Origin: an uncultured Blautia sp.
Lineage (GTDB): Bacteria > Bacillota > Clostridia > Lachnospirales > Lachnospiraceae
Length of the DNA stretch: 29,261 bases
Direction: 5' to 3'
NCBI GenBank assembly: GCA_934394545.1
Contig: CAKRRG010000035.1
Span: forward strand, 1 to 29,261
Below, piece by piece: positions 1-9,099 of this stretch. A program made the position numbers and the translations under genes. Position 1 is the first letter of the stretch. Every line of letters begins with the position of its first letter. Below the pieces are notes generated by a model. The model searched no databases. It had not been told where the DNA came from and saw only the letters and a program-made list of their open reading frames with translations.

Positions 1-170
1 ACTGTTTCATCCTCGATTTTCTTGAAAACACCGCCTTGCTTTATCAGCGGCTTTACATCAAATTCCCGTACACTTCCATCGTTGAGATAGGCGTAGACTG
101 TATAGTTGTTTCCTGCCACTGCCTGATATATTTCCGGGTAGAATCGTGGATCAAGTTTATTATTACTCAT
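1..170 (-). CDS. DUF2442 domain protein (N-terminal part, runs off the left edge)
   Basis: Reading leftward from an ATG at 170, the first 56 codons are open to the window edge; the stop lies outside. The peptide begins MSNNKLDPRFYPEIYQAVAG and continues with YTVYAYLNDGSVREFDVKPL and a GGVFKKIEDE stretch. This resembles DUF2442 proteins, small (about 80 residues) proteins of unknown biochemical role sometimes found next to DUF4160 proteins in toxin-antitoxin-like pairs. No DUF4160 gene sits upstream; leuD does, 141 bp away. A weak ribosome site (GAAGGGCG) precedes the ATG and an imperfect hairpin lies in the gap. Family recognition is by eye, so function is unassigned. Confidence 0.6.
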   Translation of the reverse strand, partial: MSNNKLDPRFYPEIYQAVAGNNYTVYAYLNDGSVREFDVKPLIKQGGVFKKIEDET

Positions 171-189
171 TTTATTCGCCCTTCTTAAA

Positions 190-227
190 GACCTTGCGGA
201 TCTGTATTTCTACAGAGCTACAAGGTC
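190..227. other. Imperfect hairpin between leuD and the DUF2442 gene
   Basis: GACCTTG at 190-196 pairs with CAAGGTC at 221-227, and TCTGTA at 201-206 pairs with TACAGA around a TTTC loop, with a 4x4 internal loop between. On the minus strand the stem is followed by only three T residues and then the DUF2442 ribosome site. It could be a weak terminator after leuD, a processing site or a translation-modulating hairpin. The rest of 171-311 shows nothing clear. Confidence 0.45.
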
Positions 228-311
228 AATTCTTATGTTTGGACAATTATTCTATTGGTTGGGCGATTTGCCCCTTAACAGGATATTTTACTTTGCCTGT
301 TGACAACAGCG

Positions 312-800
312 TTACTGCTGCGCATTAATATAATTTACAAGCCCTTCTGCTTTGATGATTTTCTGCATGAATTCAGGGAATGCCTGACCTTTGAACTGGG
401 TTCCTTTCGTACGGTTATAAATCATACCGGAATCAAAATCCACTTCAACCTCATCTCCATCTTCAATTCCTTTACTTGCCTGTGCGCACTCAATGATCGG
501 AAGCCCGATGTTAATGGCATTGCGGTAAAAAATTCTGGCAAAAGTCTCTGCAATGACGCAGCTTACACCAGCTGCTTTAATCGCGATAGGTGCATGTTCA
601 CGGGAGGAACCGCATCCGAAGTTCTTTGTTGCCACAATAATATCACCTTTCTGCACTCTTTTTACGAAGGTCTTGTCAATGTCCTCCATACAATGAGTTG
701 CCAGCTCAGCCGGATCAGAGGAATTCAGGTAACGTGCCGGAATAATGACGTCTGTATCTACATTGTCTCCATATTTAAAAACTCTGCCTTTTGCCTGCAT
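312..800 (-). CDS. leuD: 3-isopropylmalate dehydratase small subunit
   Basis: Small (swivel) subunit of isopropylmalate isomerase, which converts 2-isopropylmalate to 3-isopropylmalate in cytoplasmic leucine synthesis together with LeuC. The 162-residue protein starts [20 protein letters not shown] and carries the family motif [11 protein letters not shown] at residues 61-71, which shapes the substrate pocket. It is about 40 residues shorter than the enterobacterial protein and matches the short archaeal/clostridial type, as does its partner. The ATG at 800 has a strong AAGGAGG site and lies 15 bp after the leuC stop, so the two are surely co-transcribed. leuB would be expected further left, but only a DUF2442 gene starts inside the window. 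Confidence 0.97.
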   Translation of the reverse strand: MQAKGRVFKYGDNVDTDVIIPARYLNSSDPAELATHCMEDIDKTFVKRVQKGDIIVATKNFGCGSSREHAPIAIKAAGVSCVIAETFARIFYRNAINIGLPIIECAQASKGIEDGDEVEVDFDSGMIYNRTKGTQFKGQAFPEFMQKIIKAEGLVNYINAQQ

Positions 801-815
801 GATAAAGCTTCCTCC

Positions 816-2084
816 TTATAATCCTAATTCTTCTGGTGCACAAATATAACCGGTTACCGCACTTGCAGCTGCAACTGCCGGACTTGCAAGATAAACTTCA
901 GAATCCACATGTCCCATACGTCCAACGAAATTACGGTTGGTAGTAGAGATACAGCGTTCGCCTGCTGCCAGGATTCCCATGTATCCGCCAAGACAAGGTC
1001 CGCAGGTAGGTGTACTTACAACCGCTCCGGCTTCAATAAATATCTTCAGAAGCCCTTCTTCCATGGCCTGAAGATAAATAGCTTGTGTAGCAGGAATTAC
1101 AATACAACGAATGCCTTTTTTAACTTTACGTCCCTTCAGGATTTCTGCAGCCACACGAAGGTCATCAATACGTCCATTCGTACAAGATCCGATTACAGAC
1201 TGATCAACCACAACAGGTTCACTGATTTCAGAAATGGTTTTCGTATTCTCCGGCAAGTGAGGGAATGCCACAGTTGGCTCTAATGTACTAAGATCAATGG
1301 TATATTCTTCCTCATATACAGCATCCTCATCCGCTTCATACACCTTATATGGACGTTTGGAATGCTCCTTCATATATGCAATTGCAAGCTCATCAACCGG
1401 AAAGATTCCATTCTTTCCGCCGGCTTCAATTGCCATATTTGCAATGGTAAAACGATCGTCCATGGAAAGATTCTTTATGCCCTCTCCTACAAATTCCATA
1501 GATTTATAAAGAGCTCCATCAACTCCGATCATGCCGATTATATGTAAGATCACATCTTTACCGCTTACCCATTTTTTAGGTTTGCCCACAATGTTAAACT
1601 TGATTGCTGACGGCACCTTGAACCATGCTTTTCCAGTGGCCATACCAGCAGCCATATCTGTACTTCCCACACCTGTTGAAAAAGCGCCAAGTGCACCATA
1701 GGTACAGGTATGAGAATCCGCACCGATGATCACATCTCCTGCTACGGTAAGACCTTTTTCCGGAAGAAGGGCATGCTCGATTCCCATCTGTCCAACGTCA
1801 AAATAATTGGTAATATCATGGCGACAGGCGAATTCACGAACACATTTGCAGTGCTCCGCAGATTTAATATCCTTATTCGGAATAAAATGATCCATTACCA
1901 GTGCTATTTTATCTTTGTCAAATACAGTATCTACGGTCATCTTATCCATTTCATGGATTGCAACCGGAGAAGTAATATCGTTTCCAAGAACAAGATCAAG
2001 CTGTGCCTCAATAAGCTGTCCTGCTTCTACATGATCCAGACCTGCATGTGCTGCCAGAATCTTCTGAGTCATTGTCATTCCCAT
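816..2084 (-). CDS. leuC: 3-isopropylmalate dehydratase large subunit
   Basis: Catalytic [4Fe-4S] subunit of isopropylmalate isomerase (aconitase family, leucine pathway, cytoplasmic). The 422-residue protein shows [13 protein letters not shown] at residues 121-133 and three cluster-ligand cysteines: C301 in GSCTNGR, and C361 and C364 in CGPCLGG. The length fits the short archaeal/clostridial LeuC class rather than the 466-residue E. coli type. The ATG at 2084 follows AGGAGG with 7-nt spacing, so MGMTMTQ is a plausible N terminus; a start two codons later cannot be excluded. It is divergent from a LysR-type gene, a layout typical of a regulator and its target. I could not identify a convincing promoter in the AT-rich 2085-2190 stretch, and there is no room for a T-box. 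Confidence 0.97.
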   Translation of the reverse strand: MGMTMTQKILAAHAGLDHVEAGQLIEAQLDLVLGNDITSPVAIHEMDKMTVDTVFDKDKIALVMDHFIPNKDIKSAEHCKCVREFACRHDITNYFDVGQMGIEHALLPEKGLTVAGDVIIGADSHTCTYGALGAFSTGVGSTDMAAGMATGKAWFKVPSAIKFNIVGKPKKWVSGKDVILHIIGMIGVDGALYKSMEFVGEGIKNLSMDDRFTIANMAIEAGGKNGIFPVDELAIAYMKEHSKRPYKVYEADEDAVYEEEYTIDLSTLEPTVAFPHLPENTKTISEISEPVVVDQSVIGSCTNGRIDDLRVAAEILKGRKVKKGIRCIVIPATQAIYLQAMEEGLLKIFIEAGAVVSTPTCGPCLGGYMGILAAGERCISTTNRNFVGRMGHVDSEVYLASPAVAAASAVTGYICAPEELGL

Positions 2085-2188
2085 TTTTTGTTCCTCCTGT
2101 TTCTTTGTATGTTGCTATTTTATCACATTTTCTGTTATAATTAAAATACATATAAATCATATTTATTATAATTTGTAGTTATATAACG

Positions 2189-2228
2189 ATGATGCCAGGG
2201 TCAAAAAACCTTTTGACCCCAACATCAT
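2189..2228. repeat. 40-bp palindromic repeat, copy 1 (leuC/lysR intergenic)
   Basis: GGGTCAAAA at 2198-2206 pairs perfectly with TTTTGACCC at 2211-2219 around a 4-nt loop. The outer arms ATGATG (2189-2194) and CATCAT (2223-2228) also pair, with a 3x3 internal mismatch. A degenerate second copy follows immediately. The symmetric form suggests a dispersed palindromic element or a regulatory hairpin rather than a simple LysR T-N11-A site. Confidence 0.6.
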
Positions 2229-2261
2229 AACGATACCAGTGTCAAAAGGTCTTGTGCCACT
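2227..2261. repeat. Palindromic repeat, degenerate copy 2
   Basis: ATAACGAT followed by CCAGTGTCAAAA repeats the left half of copy 1 (ATAACGAT...CCAGGGTCAAAA, 2183-2206). The right half is decayed: AGTG at 2238-2241 still pairs with CACT at 2258-2261, and CAA with TTG, but the long TTTTGAC arm is lost. The copy ends 22 bp before the LysR ATG, so it lies in that gene's promoter or leader. Confidence 0.5.
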
Positions 2262-2283
2262 CATTTGATTTTCGGAGGGAATC

Positions 2284-3147
2284 ATGCAGGAAAATTTATC
2301 ACTTTATCATATTTTTTATACAGTCAGCCGTACCGGCAATATCTCTTCCGCAGCCAAGGAGCTGTACATCAGTCAGCCAGCCATCAGTCGTGCGATCAAA
2401 AAGCTAGAAAACAATCTGGACGTTACTCTCTTTAAGCGCAGCTCCAGAGGTGTCTTTCTCACTCCCGACGGTCAGCTTCTCTACGAAAAAGTAAAAGAAG
2501 CCTTTGACCTTCTATCAGAAGGAGAAGACGCGATTCTCCATAATCGTTCCAGAGAAATTCCCAGGCTGCGTATTGGTGCAAGTACCACTTTGTGTAAATA
2601 TGTTCTCATGCCACGACTTAAGGATTTCATTTCTGCAAATCCCAAAATCCGTATTACCATCTCCTGTCAGTCCACCTACCAGACACTGAAGCTTCTCGAA
2701 GAGGATAAAATAGACATTGGGCTCATCGGCAGGCCACAGAAGCTGACTGGATACGAATTTTTCCCGTTGCTGCAGATCCAGGATACTTTTGTAGCAACAA
2801 AACAATATCTGGAAAACCAGCAACAGCTATTTCCCGGAGAGCCCCTTTATCAAACAGCTACCTTTATGCTTCTGGATGAACTGAATATCACCAGACAATC
2901 TGTAAATACCATGCTGAATGAACACCATTTGCAACTGGGACATATTCTTGAAGTCAGCACCATGGATCTTCTCATTCAATTCGCTCAGGTAGGCCTGGGA
3001 GTTGCCTGTGTGATCAAAGAATTTGTGCAGGCAGAGTTGGACGCAGGAACGCTTGTGGAAGCCCCTCTTGGACTTGACTTTCCAGCAAGAGAAATCGGGT
3101 TCGTGTGTAAAAAAGGTACCGAATGCCAGATTTTACCGTTAAAGTAG
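2284..3147 (+). CDS. LysR-family transcriptional regulator
   Basis: 287 residues. The N-terminal winged helix-turn-helix (about 1-62) has the classic LysR pattern: AAKELYISQPAISRAIKKLE followed by LFKRSSRGVFLTPDG. Residues about 90-285 form the periplasmic-binding-protein-like effector domain (RLRIGASTT..., DIGLIGRP, GLGVACVIKE). The ATG follows CGGAGGGAATC. The gene is divergent from leuC and convergent with ilvC, so it is flanked by branched-chain amino-acid genes and probably controls leuCD and perhaps ilvNC. The effector is not readable from sequence. It shares a perfect bidirectional terminator with ilvC. Confidence 0.93.
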   Translation: MQENLSLYHIFYTVSRTGNISSAAKELYISQPAISRAIKKLENNLDVTLFKRSSRGVFLTPDGQLLYEKVKEAFDLLSEGEDAILHNRSREIPRLRIGASTTLCKYVLMPRLKDFISANPKIRITISCQSTYQTLKLLEEDKIDIGLIGRPQKLTGYEFFPLLQIQDTFVATKQYLENQQQLFPGEPLYQTATFMLLDELNITRQSVNTMLNEHHLQLGHILEVSTMDLLIQFAQVGLGVACVIKEFVQAELDAGTLVEAPLGLDFPAREIGFVCKKGTECQILPLK

Positions 3148-3148
3148 C

Positions 3149-3186
3149 GCAAATAAAAATCCGGCTTTCGCCGGATTTTTATTTGC
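3149..3186. terminator. Bidirectional intrinsic terminator between the LysR gene and ilvC
   Basis: A perfect 17-bp stem (3149-3165 with 3170-3186) closes on a TTTC loop. The GC core CCGGC/GCCGG is flanked by AAAAAT and ATTTTT, so either strand gives a U-rich tail. It begins one base after the LysR stop and directly abuts the ilvC stop codon, serving both convergent genes. Confidence 0.95.
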
Positions 3187-4218
<1,032 letters not shown>

Positions 4219-4310
4219 CTACTATGTTAAAACTTATATATCGTTAAGGGCATATAAATGCATATTCGATGTATGATTATTCATCAGAAGAATACACACC
4301 CCTTAGCAAA

Positions 4311-4808
4311 CTATAAAAACTTTACTCCATGAGAGCCTCTCTCAAGTCCCATAACTCCGGCTCGTGCCAGTTCAAGGATCTCGTAGTCTCCCATAAGATT
4401 AATAAATGCCTCCAGCTTGGACTTGCTGCCAGTCATCTCCACGATCAAAGAATCCTTGCTCACATCCACAACCTTGGCACGGAATATATCCGCAATGGAA
4501 ACAATTCCCTGTCTCTGCTCCGGTGCTGCCGCAACCTTCACAAGAACAGTCTCGCGAACCACACTTTCAGATGGATCCAGAACCTTAATATCCCTTACAT
4601 CTATAAGCTTGGCAAGCTGCTTCACAATCTGATCAAGAATTGCGTCATCTCCGCTGCACACAACTGTAATACGTGTGTAATTCTCATCTGCTGTAACTCC
4701 GGCAGTAATACTGTCAATGTTATAGCCACGGCGGCTGAACATTCCGGCGATACGGCTGAGTACACCTGAGGTGTTATCAACTAATAATGATAAAATTCTG
4801 TTTTGCAT
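4311..4808 (-). CDS. ilvN: Acetolactate synthase regulatory (small) subunit
   Basis: 165-residue regulatory subunit of acetohydroxyacid synthase. It activates the catalytic subunit and confers valine feedback inhibition. The N-terminal ACT domain (about 1-76) begins MQNRILSLLVDNTSGVLSRI and has SRRGYNIDSITAG; the C-terminal half (about 80-160) is the second ALS_ss domain. The length fits the short IlvH/IlvN class. The catalytic ilvB is not in the window, so it must be elsewhere, perhaps beyond the left edge. A consensus promoter lies about 43 bp upstream of the ATG, and the 5' leader is only about 35 nt, so no T-box or leader-peptide attenuator fits. Confidence 0.95.
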   Translation of the reverse strand: MQNRILSLLVDNTSGVLSRIAGMFSRRGYNIDSITAGVTADENYTRITVVCSGDDAILDQIVKQLAKLIDVRDIKVLDPSESVVRETVLVKVAAAPEQRQGIVSIADIFRAKVVDVSKDSLIVEMTGSKSKLEAFINLMGDYEILELARAGVMGLERGSHGVKFL

Positions 4809-4837
4809 AAATTATATCCTGCTTTCGTGCTTCAGAT

Positions 4838-4851
4838 TGGTATGGTTACCA
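4838..4851. promoter_or_regulatory. Candidate operator: 14-bp inverted repeat at the ilvN start site
   Basis: TGGTA (4838-4842) and TACCA (4847-4851) flank TGGT. The repeat touches the downstream edge of the -10 box and covers the expected transcription start, a position where a bound protein would block initiation. The protein is unknown; the nearby LysR regulator or a global branched-chain regulator are candidates. Confidence 0.4.
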
Positions 4852-4878
4852 TTATAGCAATTAAATTTGTTTTGTCAA
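4851..4878 (-). promoter_or_regulatory. Promoter of ilvN-ilvC
   Basis: On the minus strand TTGACA (4878-4873), a 16-bp spacer, then TATAAT (4856-4851). Both boxes match the vegetative sigma consensus exactly. The expected start is near 4844, giving a leader of about 35 nt. Confidence 0.85.
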
Positions 4879-4935
4879 TGCTACACTTCAAAAAAGTTTT
4901 AAAGTTTTATTGTGTTAAAGCATAATTATACATAA

Positions 4936-6015
4936 TTATATAAGATACTTGCTCTGTAAATCTGTCACGGTTTTTGCGTTCAGATAAAGCCCTTTTCTTA
5001 AGAACCGCTCCACATTTCCATATTCCGCATACACCGTCCGGAACATCCGGTCCAGATATTCCTCTTTCACCTTAAACAAGGCAGATATTTTCTTTACATT
5101 TGCAATACTGTCCAGCTTATTTGCCTCAAGATAACGAAGCATATAATCCAGTTCTCCAGCCAGACAGGCATTCGACCGCATAAAATCCTCACGGATCTCA
5201 TCCCTGTGAACTCCCAATGCACAAAGAAGAAGGGCCGTTACCACTCCAACTCTGTCTTTTCCAAAACTGCAGTGCCACAAGACAGCACCATTTTCGTGAT
5301 GTAGGATTACATCCATAAATCTAGCACACTGCTTTACAGAATACTGGTCTCTGGCAAAATTCTCATACTGCCGTCCGATCAGCTTCTCAAGATCCCCATT
5401 ATACTCCAGAATGTCCTTCAGCATACGATTGGTCTGCAAGATTCCCAATGCACTTACGGAAGAATCACCCATATTTTCTTCGTCGATCACGGGAATATAA
5501 TAGTATTCTGCACCCTTTATCACAATATCTGGTCTTTCCATCCGCTCCTTCTGATCCCTGAGATCAATCACCGTCTTAAGCTTGCAGTCTTCTTGCAAAA
5601 CCCGCTGATCGGCCATAGAAGCATGGTATAGATTCCCACTTCGAAGAAGCTTCCGCGGAAGAATATGACGTCCATCCTTAGAAGCAATTGCCCCCAGATC
5701 TCTTGTATTGGAAAGACTCTGAAGGGGGATCCTGCTGCCTCTGGGAAATCCGGTAGCCATTTCCGGGTTAAAAAGCCTGAGGATACGCAGGCAGTCCTGT
5801 GCTTCATGCTCTGTCATCTCGAACTGGTATTGCTTCTTTCTCCTGGTAATGATCACCAGATAATTAGAAATCATCTGCTTCACTGCTGTTTCCGCATTTT
5901 CACCTTCCCGCTGTATGTATGCCCAGACAATATCTCTGCATGGGAGATTGTTCTGTATCATATGCCTGAAAAAGATCAGATTTCCATCTTCTACGCGAAT
6001 CTTACCGTATCTCAT
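4936..6015 (-). CDS. Tyrosine-phosphatase-like protein with extra N-terminal domain
   Basis: 359 residues from the ATG at 6015, chosen because GGAGGAGAATT precedes it; the longer frame to 6075 has no better site. Residues about 85-300 match bacterial protein-tyrosine/lipid phosphatases of the Y_phosphatase3 group: an SNTRDLG segment near 102, RSGNLYHA near 125, IDLRDQKER near 150, and the P-loop HCSFGKDRVG at 248-257 with nucleophile C249 and R255. The usual Thr after that Arg is Val. The first about 85 residues form a separate basic/aromatic domain that I do not recognise. No signal peptide or membrane helix, so cytoplasmic. Substrate (phosphotyrosine, phosphoinositide or other) cannot be told. 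Its promoter overlaps that of the divergent transporter gene. Confidence 0.8.
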   Translation of the reverse strand: MRYGKIRVEDGNLIFFRHMIQNNLPCRDIVWAYIQREGENAETAVKQMISNYLVIITRRKKQYQFEMTEHEAQDCLRILRLFNPEMATGFPRGSRIPLQSLSNTRDLGAIASKDGRHILPRKLLRSGNLYHASMADQRVLQEDCKLKTVIDLRDQKERMERPDIVIKGAEYYYIPVIDEENMGDSSVSALGILQTNRMLKDILEYNGDLEKLIGRQYENFARDQYSVKQCARFMDVILHHENGAVLWHCSFGKDRVGVVTALLLCALGVHRDEIREDFMRSNACLAGELDYMLRYLEANKLDSIANVKKISALFKVKEEYLDRMFRTVYAEYGNVERFLRKGLYLNAKTVTDLQSKYLI

Positions 6016-6046
6016 AATTCTCCTCCATTCGTCTCCTATCTTTATT

Positions 6047-6075
6047 ACGATACCACAGAAAACTAAATTTGACAA
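6047..6075 (-). promoter_or_regulatory. Candidate promoter of the phosphatase gene
   Basis: TTGTCA (6075-6070) and TATCGT (6052-6047) with a 17-bp spacer. The -35 shares its bases with the -35 of the divergent transporter promoter (TTTGACAA is read on both strands), so the two promoters would compete for RNA polymerase. Confidence 0.45.
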
Positions 6076-6096
6076 TTATTGGAAAGTGTTTATAAT
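6069..6096 (+). promoter_or_regulatory. Promoter of the AEC transporter gene
   Basis: TTGACA (6069-6074), 16-bp spacer, TATAAT (6091-6096), both perfect. The expected start is near 6103, about 50 nt before the chosen ATG. Confidence 0.8.
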
Positions 6097-6152
6097 CAAA
6101 AAAAAGAAAACTGCGGACATTTTACTGCAGTCTGAGAAAGGTGACTTTTGTA

Positions 6153-7097
6153 ATGGAAAATCTGATCTTCTGCCTTAACGCAACCATTCCAATATTTTTG
6201 ACACTTATGCTGGGGTACCTGTTACGCCGGATTGGTCTCTATGACGATTCCTTCGTCTCCCAGATGAACAAATTTGTATTCAAAGCAGCTCTGCCTGCAC
6301 TTCTGTTTATGAATATTTCAGAAGCAGACTTCTATGAAGTATGGGACACAAAAATGGTCCTCTTCTGTTTCGTCACTACTTTTTGCAGCATTGCCATTTC
6401 CATTGGCCTGTCTTTTTTATTGAAGCCAAGAGACATTCAGGGCGAGTTTGTACAGGCCTCTTACAGGAGCAGCGCAGCTATTCTGGGCATTGCCATCATC
6501 CAGAATCTGTATGGGGATCCTGGAATGGCACCGCTTATGATCATAGCCAGCGTACCTCTTTATAATATTATGGCAGTTACAGTTCTTTCTTTCATGAAAC
6601 CCGGAAGCCATGGAATGGATAGAAAAATGATCCTAAAAACATTAAAGGGAATTGCCACCAACCCTATTATTCTCGGGATTCTAGTTGGATTGGCCTGGTC
6701 AGTTTTTGACCTTCCTCTTCCCACAATATTATCCAGCACTGTAAATAATCTGGGAAAAACAGCCACGCCTCTTGGACTGATGGCAATGGGAGGAGCCCTT
6801 CATTTTGGAAAAGCTTTTTCTAGGCCAAAGGCTACCATCGCCTGCACTTTTATGAAACTGGCAGGATTTTGTGCCATTTTCCTTCCCATAGCCATCCGGC
6901 TTGGTTTTACTCACGATAAACTGGTTTCTATTCTGATCATGCTTGGCTCTGCCACCACCGTCAGCTGCTACATCATGGCAAAGAACATGGGACATGAAGG
7001 CTCTTTTTCCTCCAGTGTCATTATGCTCACCACATTGCTCAGTGCCTTCACTCTTACGGGATGGCTATTCATCTGCAAGACTCTGGGAGTGATTTAA
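6153..7097 (+). CDS. AEC (auxin efflux carrier) family transporter
   Basis: About 314 residues with roughly ten hydrophobic segments in two halves, separated by a hydrophilic linker near residues 150-165. The opening MENLIFCLNATIPIFLTLML, GYLLRRIGLYDDSFVSQMNKFVFKAALPALLF-type text and LGKTATPLGLMAMGGAL are typical of AEC/BART permeases in the inner membrane. Relatives export or import small organic acids such as malate or malonate, or amino-acid derivatives; the substrate is not predictable. ATG 6153 is preferred to GTG 6141 because AGAAAGGTG lies 9 nt before it and the peptide then starts like the family. The 3' end overlaps the convergent M20 gene by 29 bp with no terminator between. Confidence 0.88.
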   Translation: MENLIFCLNATIPIFLTLMLGYLLRRIGLYDDSFVSQMNKFVFKAALPALLFMNISEADFYEVWDTKMVLFCFVTTFCSIAISIGLSFLLKPRDIQGEFVQASYRSSAAILGIAIIQNLYGDPGMAPLMIIASVPLYNIMAVTVLSFMKPGSHGMDRKMILKTLKGIATNPIILGILVGLAWSVFDLPLPTILSSTVNNLGKTATPLGLMAMGGALHFGKAFSRPKATIACTFMKLAGFCAIFLPIAIRLGFTHDKLVSILIMLGSATTVSCYIMAKNMGHEGSFSSSVIMLTTLLSAFTLTGWLFICKTLGVI

Positions 7098-8274
7098 GAG
7101 TTGATACAAGCTCATATAATGTTTCCAGACTATACAGCAGTATTTCCTCATCAAACTGGAATTTCGGATGGTGAAGAGGATAAACCTTTTCCGGTATTCC
7201 TGCAAGAAATACGCAGAACAGGCCCTTGTTCTTCTGGAAATACCGATACGCATTGTCGCCGGATAAAAACATCTGATCCTCGCCTTCCAGGAAGAACCTC
7301 TCCCCGAATATGTTCCTACCTGCTTTCTCTGCGATCCTGGTAAGTCCGGGATCGTTTGCAAAGGGGAGCACTACAGGCTTGGGATATACCAGCTCGATTC
7401 TGGTTCCGGTCCTTGCTTCAATGTCCTTCAAAGACTCCTTCAGTTCCTTATCCAGGGCCAGATAATCTTCCTCATAAGCAGCCCGGATATTTCCGCGCAT
7501 CGTGACAAGATCCGTAATGATATTGGCATACTCTCCCCCGTGAATACTTCCAATCCCAACCAGACAGGGCCCTCTTCCCTTATAAGTTCTGTTGATCTCA
7601 TGAAAAGCCTCCACCACCAGAGAAGCCGCATAAATACTGTCGATTCCCTTATCAGCCTCACACCAGTGGCTTGATTTTCCATGGACACAGATTTCCATTC
7701 CATTGATCATAGCAGAGGCCTGTCCCTCATGTACTGCCATCCCGAAAGACTGGTCAACTGCATAATGGAACATGAGAAAAGCATCTGGATTTCCATCAAG
7801 TGCTCCTGCTGCCAGCATTCTTCTGGCACCCTCTCCGATCTCTTCAGCAGGTTCAAACAGGAAACGCATTCTCACCGGAAAGCGCTCCCCTTCTTCTGCC
7901 ACGATCCGGGCCAGTACAAGTGCTGTGGCAACAATCCCATCATGTCCGCAGGCATGCATAACACCATCCTTCTCTGATTGATAGGACAATCCTGTTTGTT
8001 CCTGTATGGGAAGGGCATCCATCTCTGCCCGAAGCACGATCTTTTTCTTTGAAGCAAAGGCTTCCCCATCCTGAGAGGGATGTTCTGCTATAATGCCTGT
8101 AGGCTCCACGATCTGAAGCCTGTATCCTAATTTTCCCAGATACTCACGTATAAATGCTGAGGTTTCAAACTCCTGAAGCCCCAGCTCCGGATATCTGTGG
8201 AAATGTCTTCGCAACCGAATCAGTTCTTCCTTGTATTTACTAAATTTACACTGATAATCCAATTGTTCTGCCAT
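7069..8274 (-). CDS. M20-family amidohydrolase / N-acyl-amino-acid deacylase
   Basis: 401-residue cytoplasmic metallohydrolase of the M20D group (hippurate hydrolase, IAA-amino acid hydrolase, N-acetyl-diaminopimelate deacetylase relatives). RRHFHRYPELGLQE at 22-35, D86 in MDALP, HACGHDG with C109 and H111, EPAEE with E144/E145, H170, and HHPKF at 368-372 make up the binuclear metal site. Residues about 185-300 are the inserted dimerisation domain. It lies 15 bp after the HAD gene at the end of the cupin-M18-HAD-M20 group, suggesting peptide or acyl-amino-acid turnover. A role in diaminopimelate synthesis is unlikely because DapL, encoded nearby, bypasses N-acetyl intermediates. Confidence 0.88.
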   Translation of the reverse strand: MAEQLDYQCKFSKYKEELIRLRRHFHRYPELGLQEFETSAFIREYLGKLGYRLQIVEPTGIIAEHPSQDGEAFASKKKIVLRAEMDALPIQEQTGLSYQSEKDGVMHACGHDGIVATALVLARIVAEEGERFPVRMRFLFEPAEEIGEGARRMLAAGALDGNPDAFLMFHYAVDQSFGMAVHEGQASAMINGMEICVHGKSSHWCEADKGIDSIYAASLVVEAFHEINRTYKGRGPCLVGIGSIHGGEYANIITDLVTMRGNIRAAYEEDYLALDKELKESLKDIEARTGTRIELVYPKPVVLPFANDPGLTRIAEKAGRNIFGERFFLEGEDQMFLSGDNAYRYFQKNKGLFCVFLAGIPEKVYPLHHPKFQFDEEILLYSLETLYELVSTLKSLPESCR

Positions 8275-8289
8275 CCTTTATCCTTTATC

Positions 8290-9099
8290 TCAGATCAGGC
8301 CCAGATGCTCAAGCCCATTTTTAATTCCATAATGAAAAATATCTGTTGTCACATAATCTGCCAGTTCCTTAATTCCGGGAGCTGCATTTCCCATTGCCAC
8401 CTTCGTATTTACATATTCAAACATCGACAGATCATTATTACTGTCACCAAATGCAATGGTATCCTCATGGGCAATATGGAAACTTCTGCACACAGCTGCA
8501 ATTCCAACTGCTTTGGAAAATCCTTTGGCAATCATTTCAATTGTATTTCCTGCAAGGCTTTCTCCTACATGGCCAACAAATTCATAATAGTCTTTAAGCT
8601 CTGCACAAGCCCCTTTCGGATCACTTCCCGGTATTATTTTGGCACTGATCTTATTAATGTGAAGGTCATGCTCATATCCCTTGATCGGACGCCATCTGTT
8701 TCCAAGAGCCTTTGTGATCAGATCTGCATACCAATTAACCTCTGTGGTATACTCATCCTTATCATAATACATCCAGTCAGCACCTTCCATCACCGGAACC
8801 ATGCCGTATTTCCGAAGCACCTCCACAGAATGCCACGCCTCCTGTGTTGTCACCTCTTTATTAAAAAGCCGCTTTCCGTTTTTTTCAATGGTACAGCCAC
8901 AGGCACTGATCATTCCGGTAAAGGGAATCTGCTCCAGGTAATCCGGCACAAAAGCTCTGCTTCGCCCTGTACAAAGCCAGGCTTCATGGCCATTCTTTAC
9001 AAGCCTGGTAACTGCCTCTAATGCACTTGCGGGAGTTCCCTTTTCGATATCGCAAAGAGTTCCATCTGCATCAAAGAAAACCACTTTTTTATCAGGCAT
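8290..9099 (-). CDS. HAD-superfamily (Cof-type) hydrolase
   Basis: 269 residues from the ATG at 9099, chosen because GGAGGT lies 5 nt upstream; the in-frame ATG five codons earlier has no such site. Motif I FFDADGTLCD gives nucleophile D10 and acid D12. Motif II is LCTGRS (42-47), motif III K196 in AKGFSKAVGI, and motif IV GDSNND (218-223). The long cap between motifs II and III (about 85-190) makes it a type IIB Cof phosphatase, usually acting on sugar phosphates, FMN, PLP or similar. The start overlaps the end of the aminopeptidase gene by 8 nt, so translation is probably coupled. Confidence 0.88.
   Translation of the reverse strand: MPDKKVVFFDADGTLCDIEKGTPASALEAVTRLVKNGHEAWLCTGRSRAFVPDYLEQIPFTGMISACGCTIEKNGKRLFNKEVTTQEAWHSVEVLRKYGMVPVMEGADWMYYDKDEYTTEVNWYADLITKALGNRWRPIKGYEHDLHINKISAKIIPGSDPKGACAELKDYYEFVGHVGESLAGNTIEMIAKGFSKAVGIAAVCRSFHIAHEDTIAFGDSNNDLSMFEYVNTKVAMGNAAPGIKELADYVTTDIFHYGIKNGLEHLGLI

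Noticed and set aside
2243..2254. CAA-AAGGTC-TTG near the LysR gene as a fourth ANTAR hexaloop
   Set aside because: It has A1/G4 but only a 3-bp stem, and is better explained as the centre of the degenerate palindromic repeat; no terminator overlaps it.
4809..4935. T-box or leader-peptide attenuator before ilvN
   Set aside because: The perfect promoter leaves a leader of only about 35 nt, with no room for specifier, T-box sequence or terminator.
4921..4940. Tandem CATAATTATA repeat as a terminator after the phosphatase gene
   Set aside because: It is AT-only, two direct copies without a GC stem or T run; no convincing terminator is visible between this gene and ilvN.
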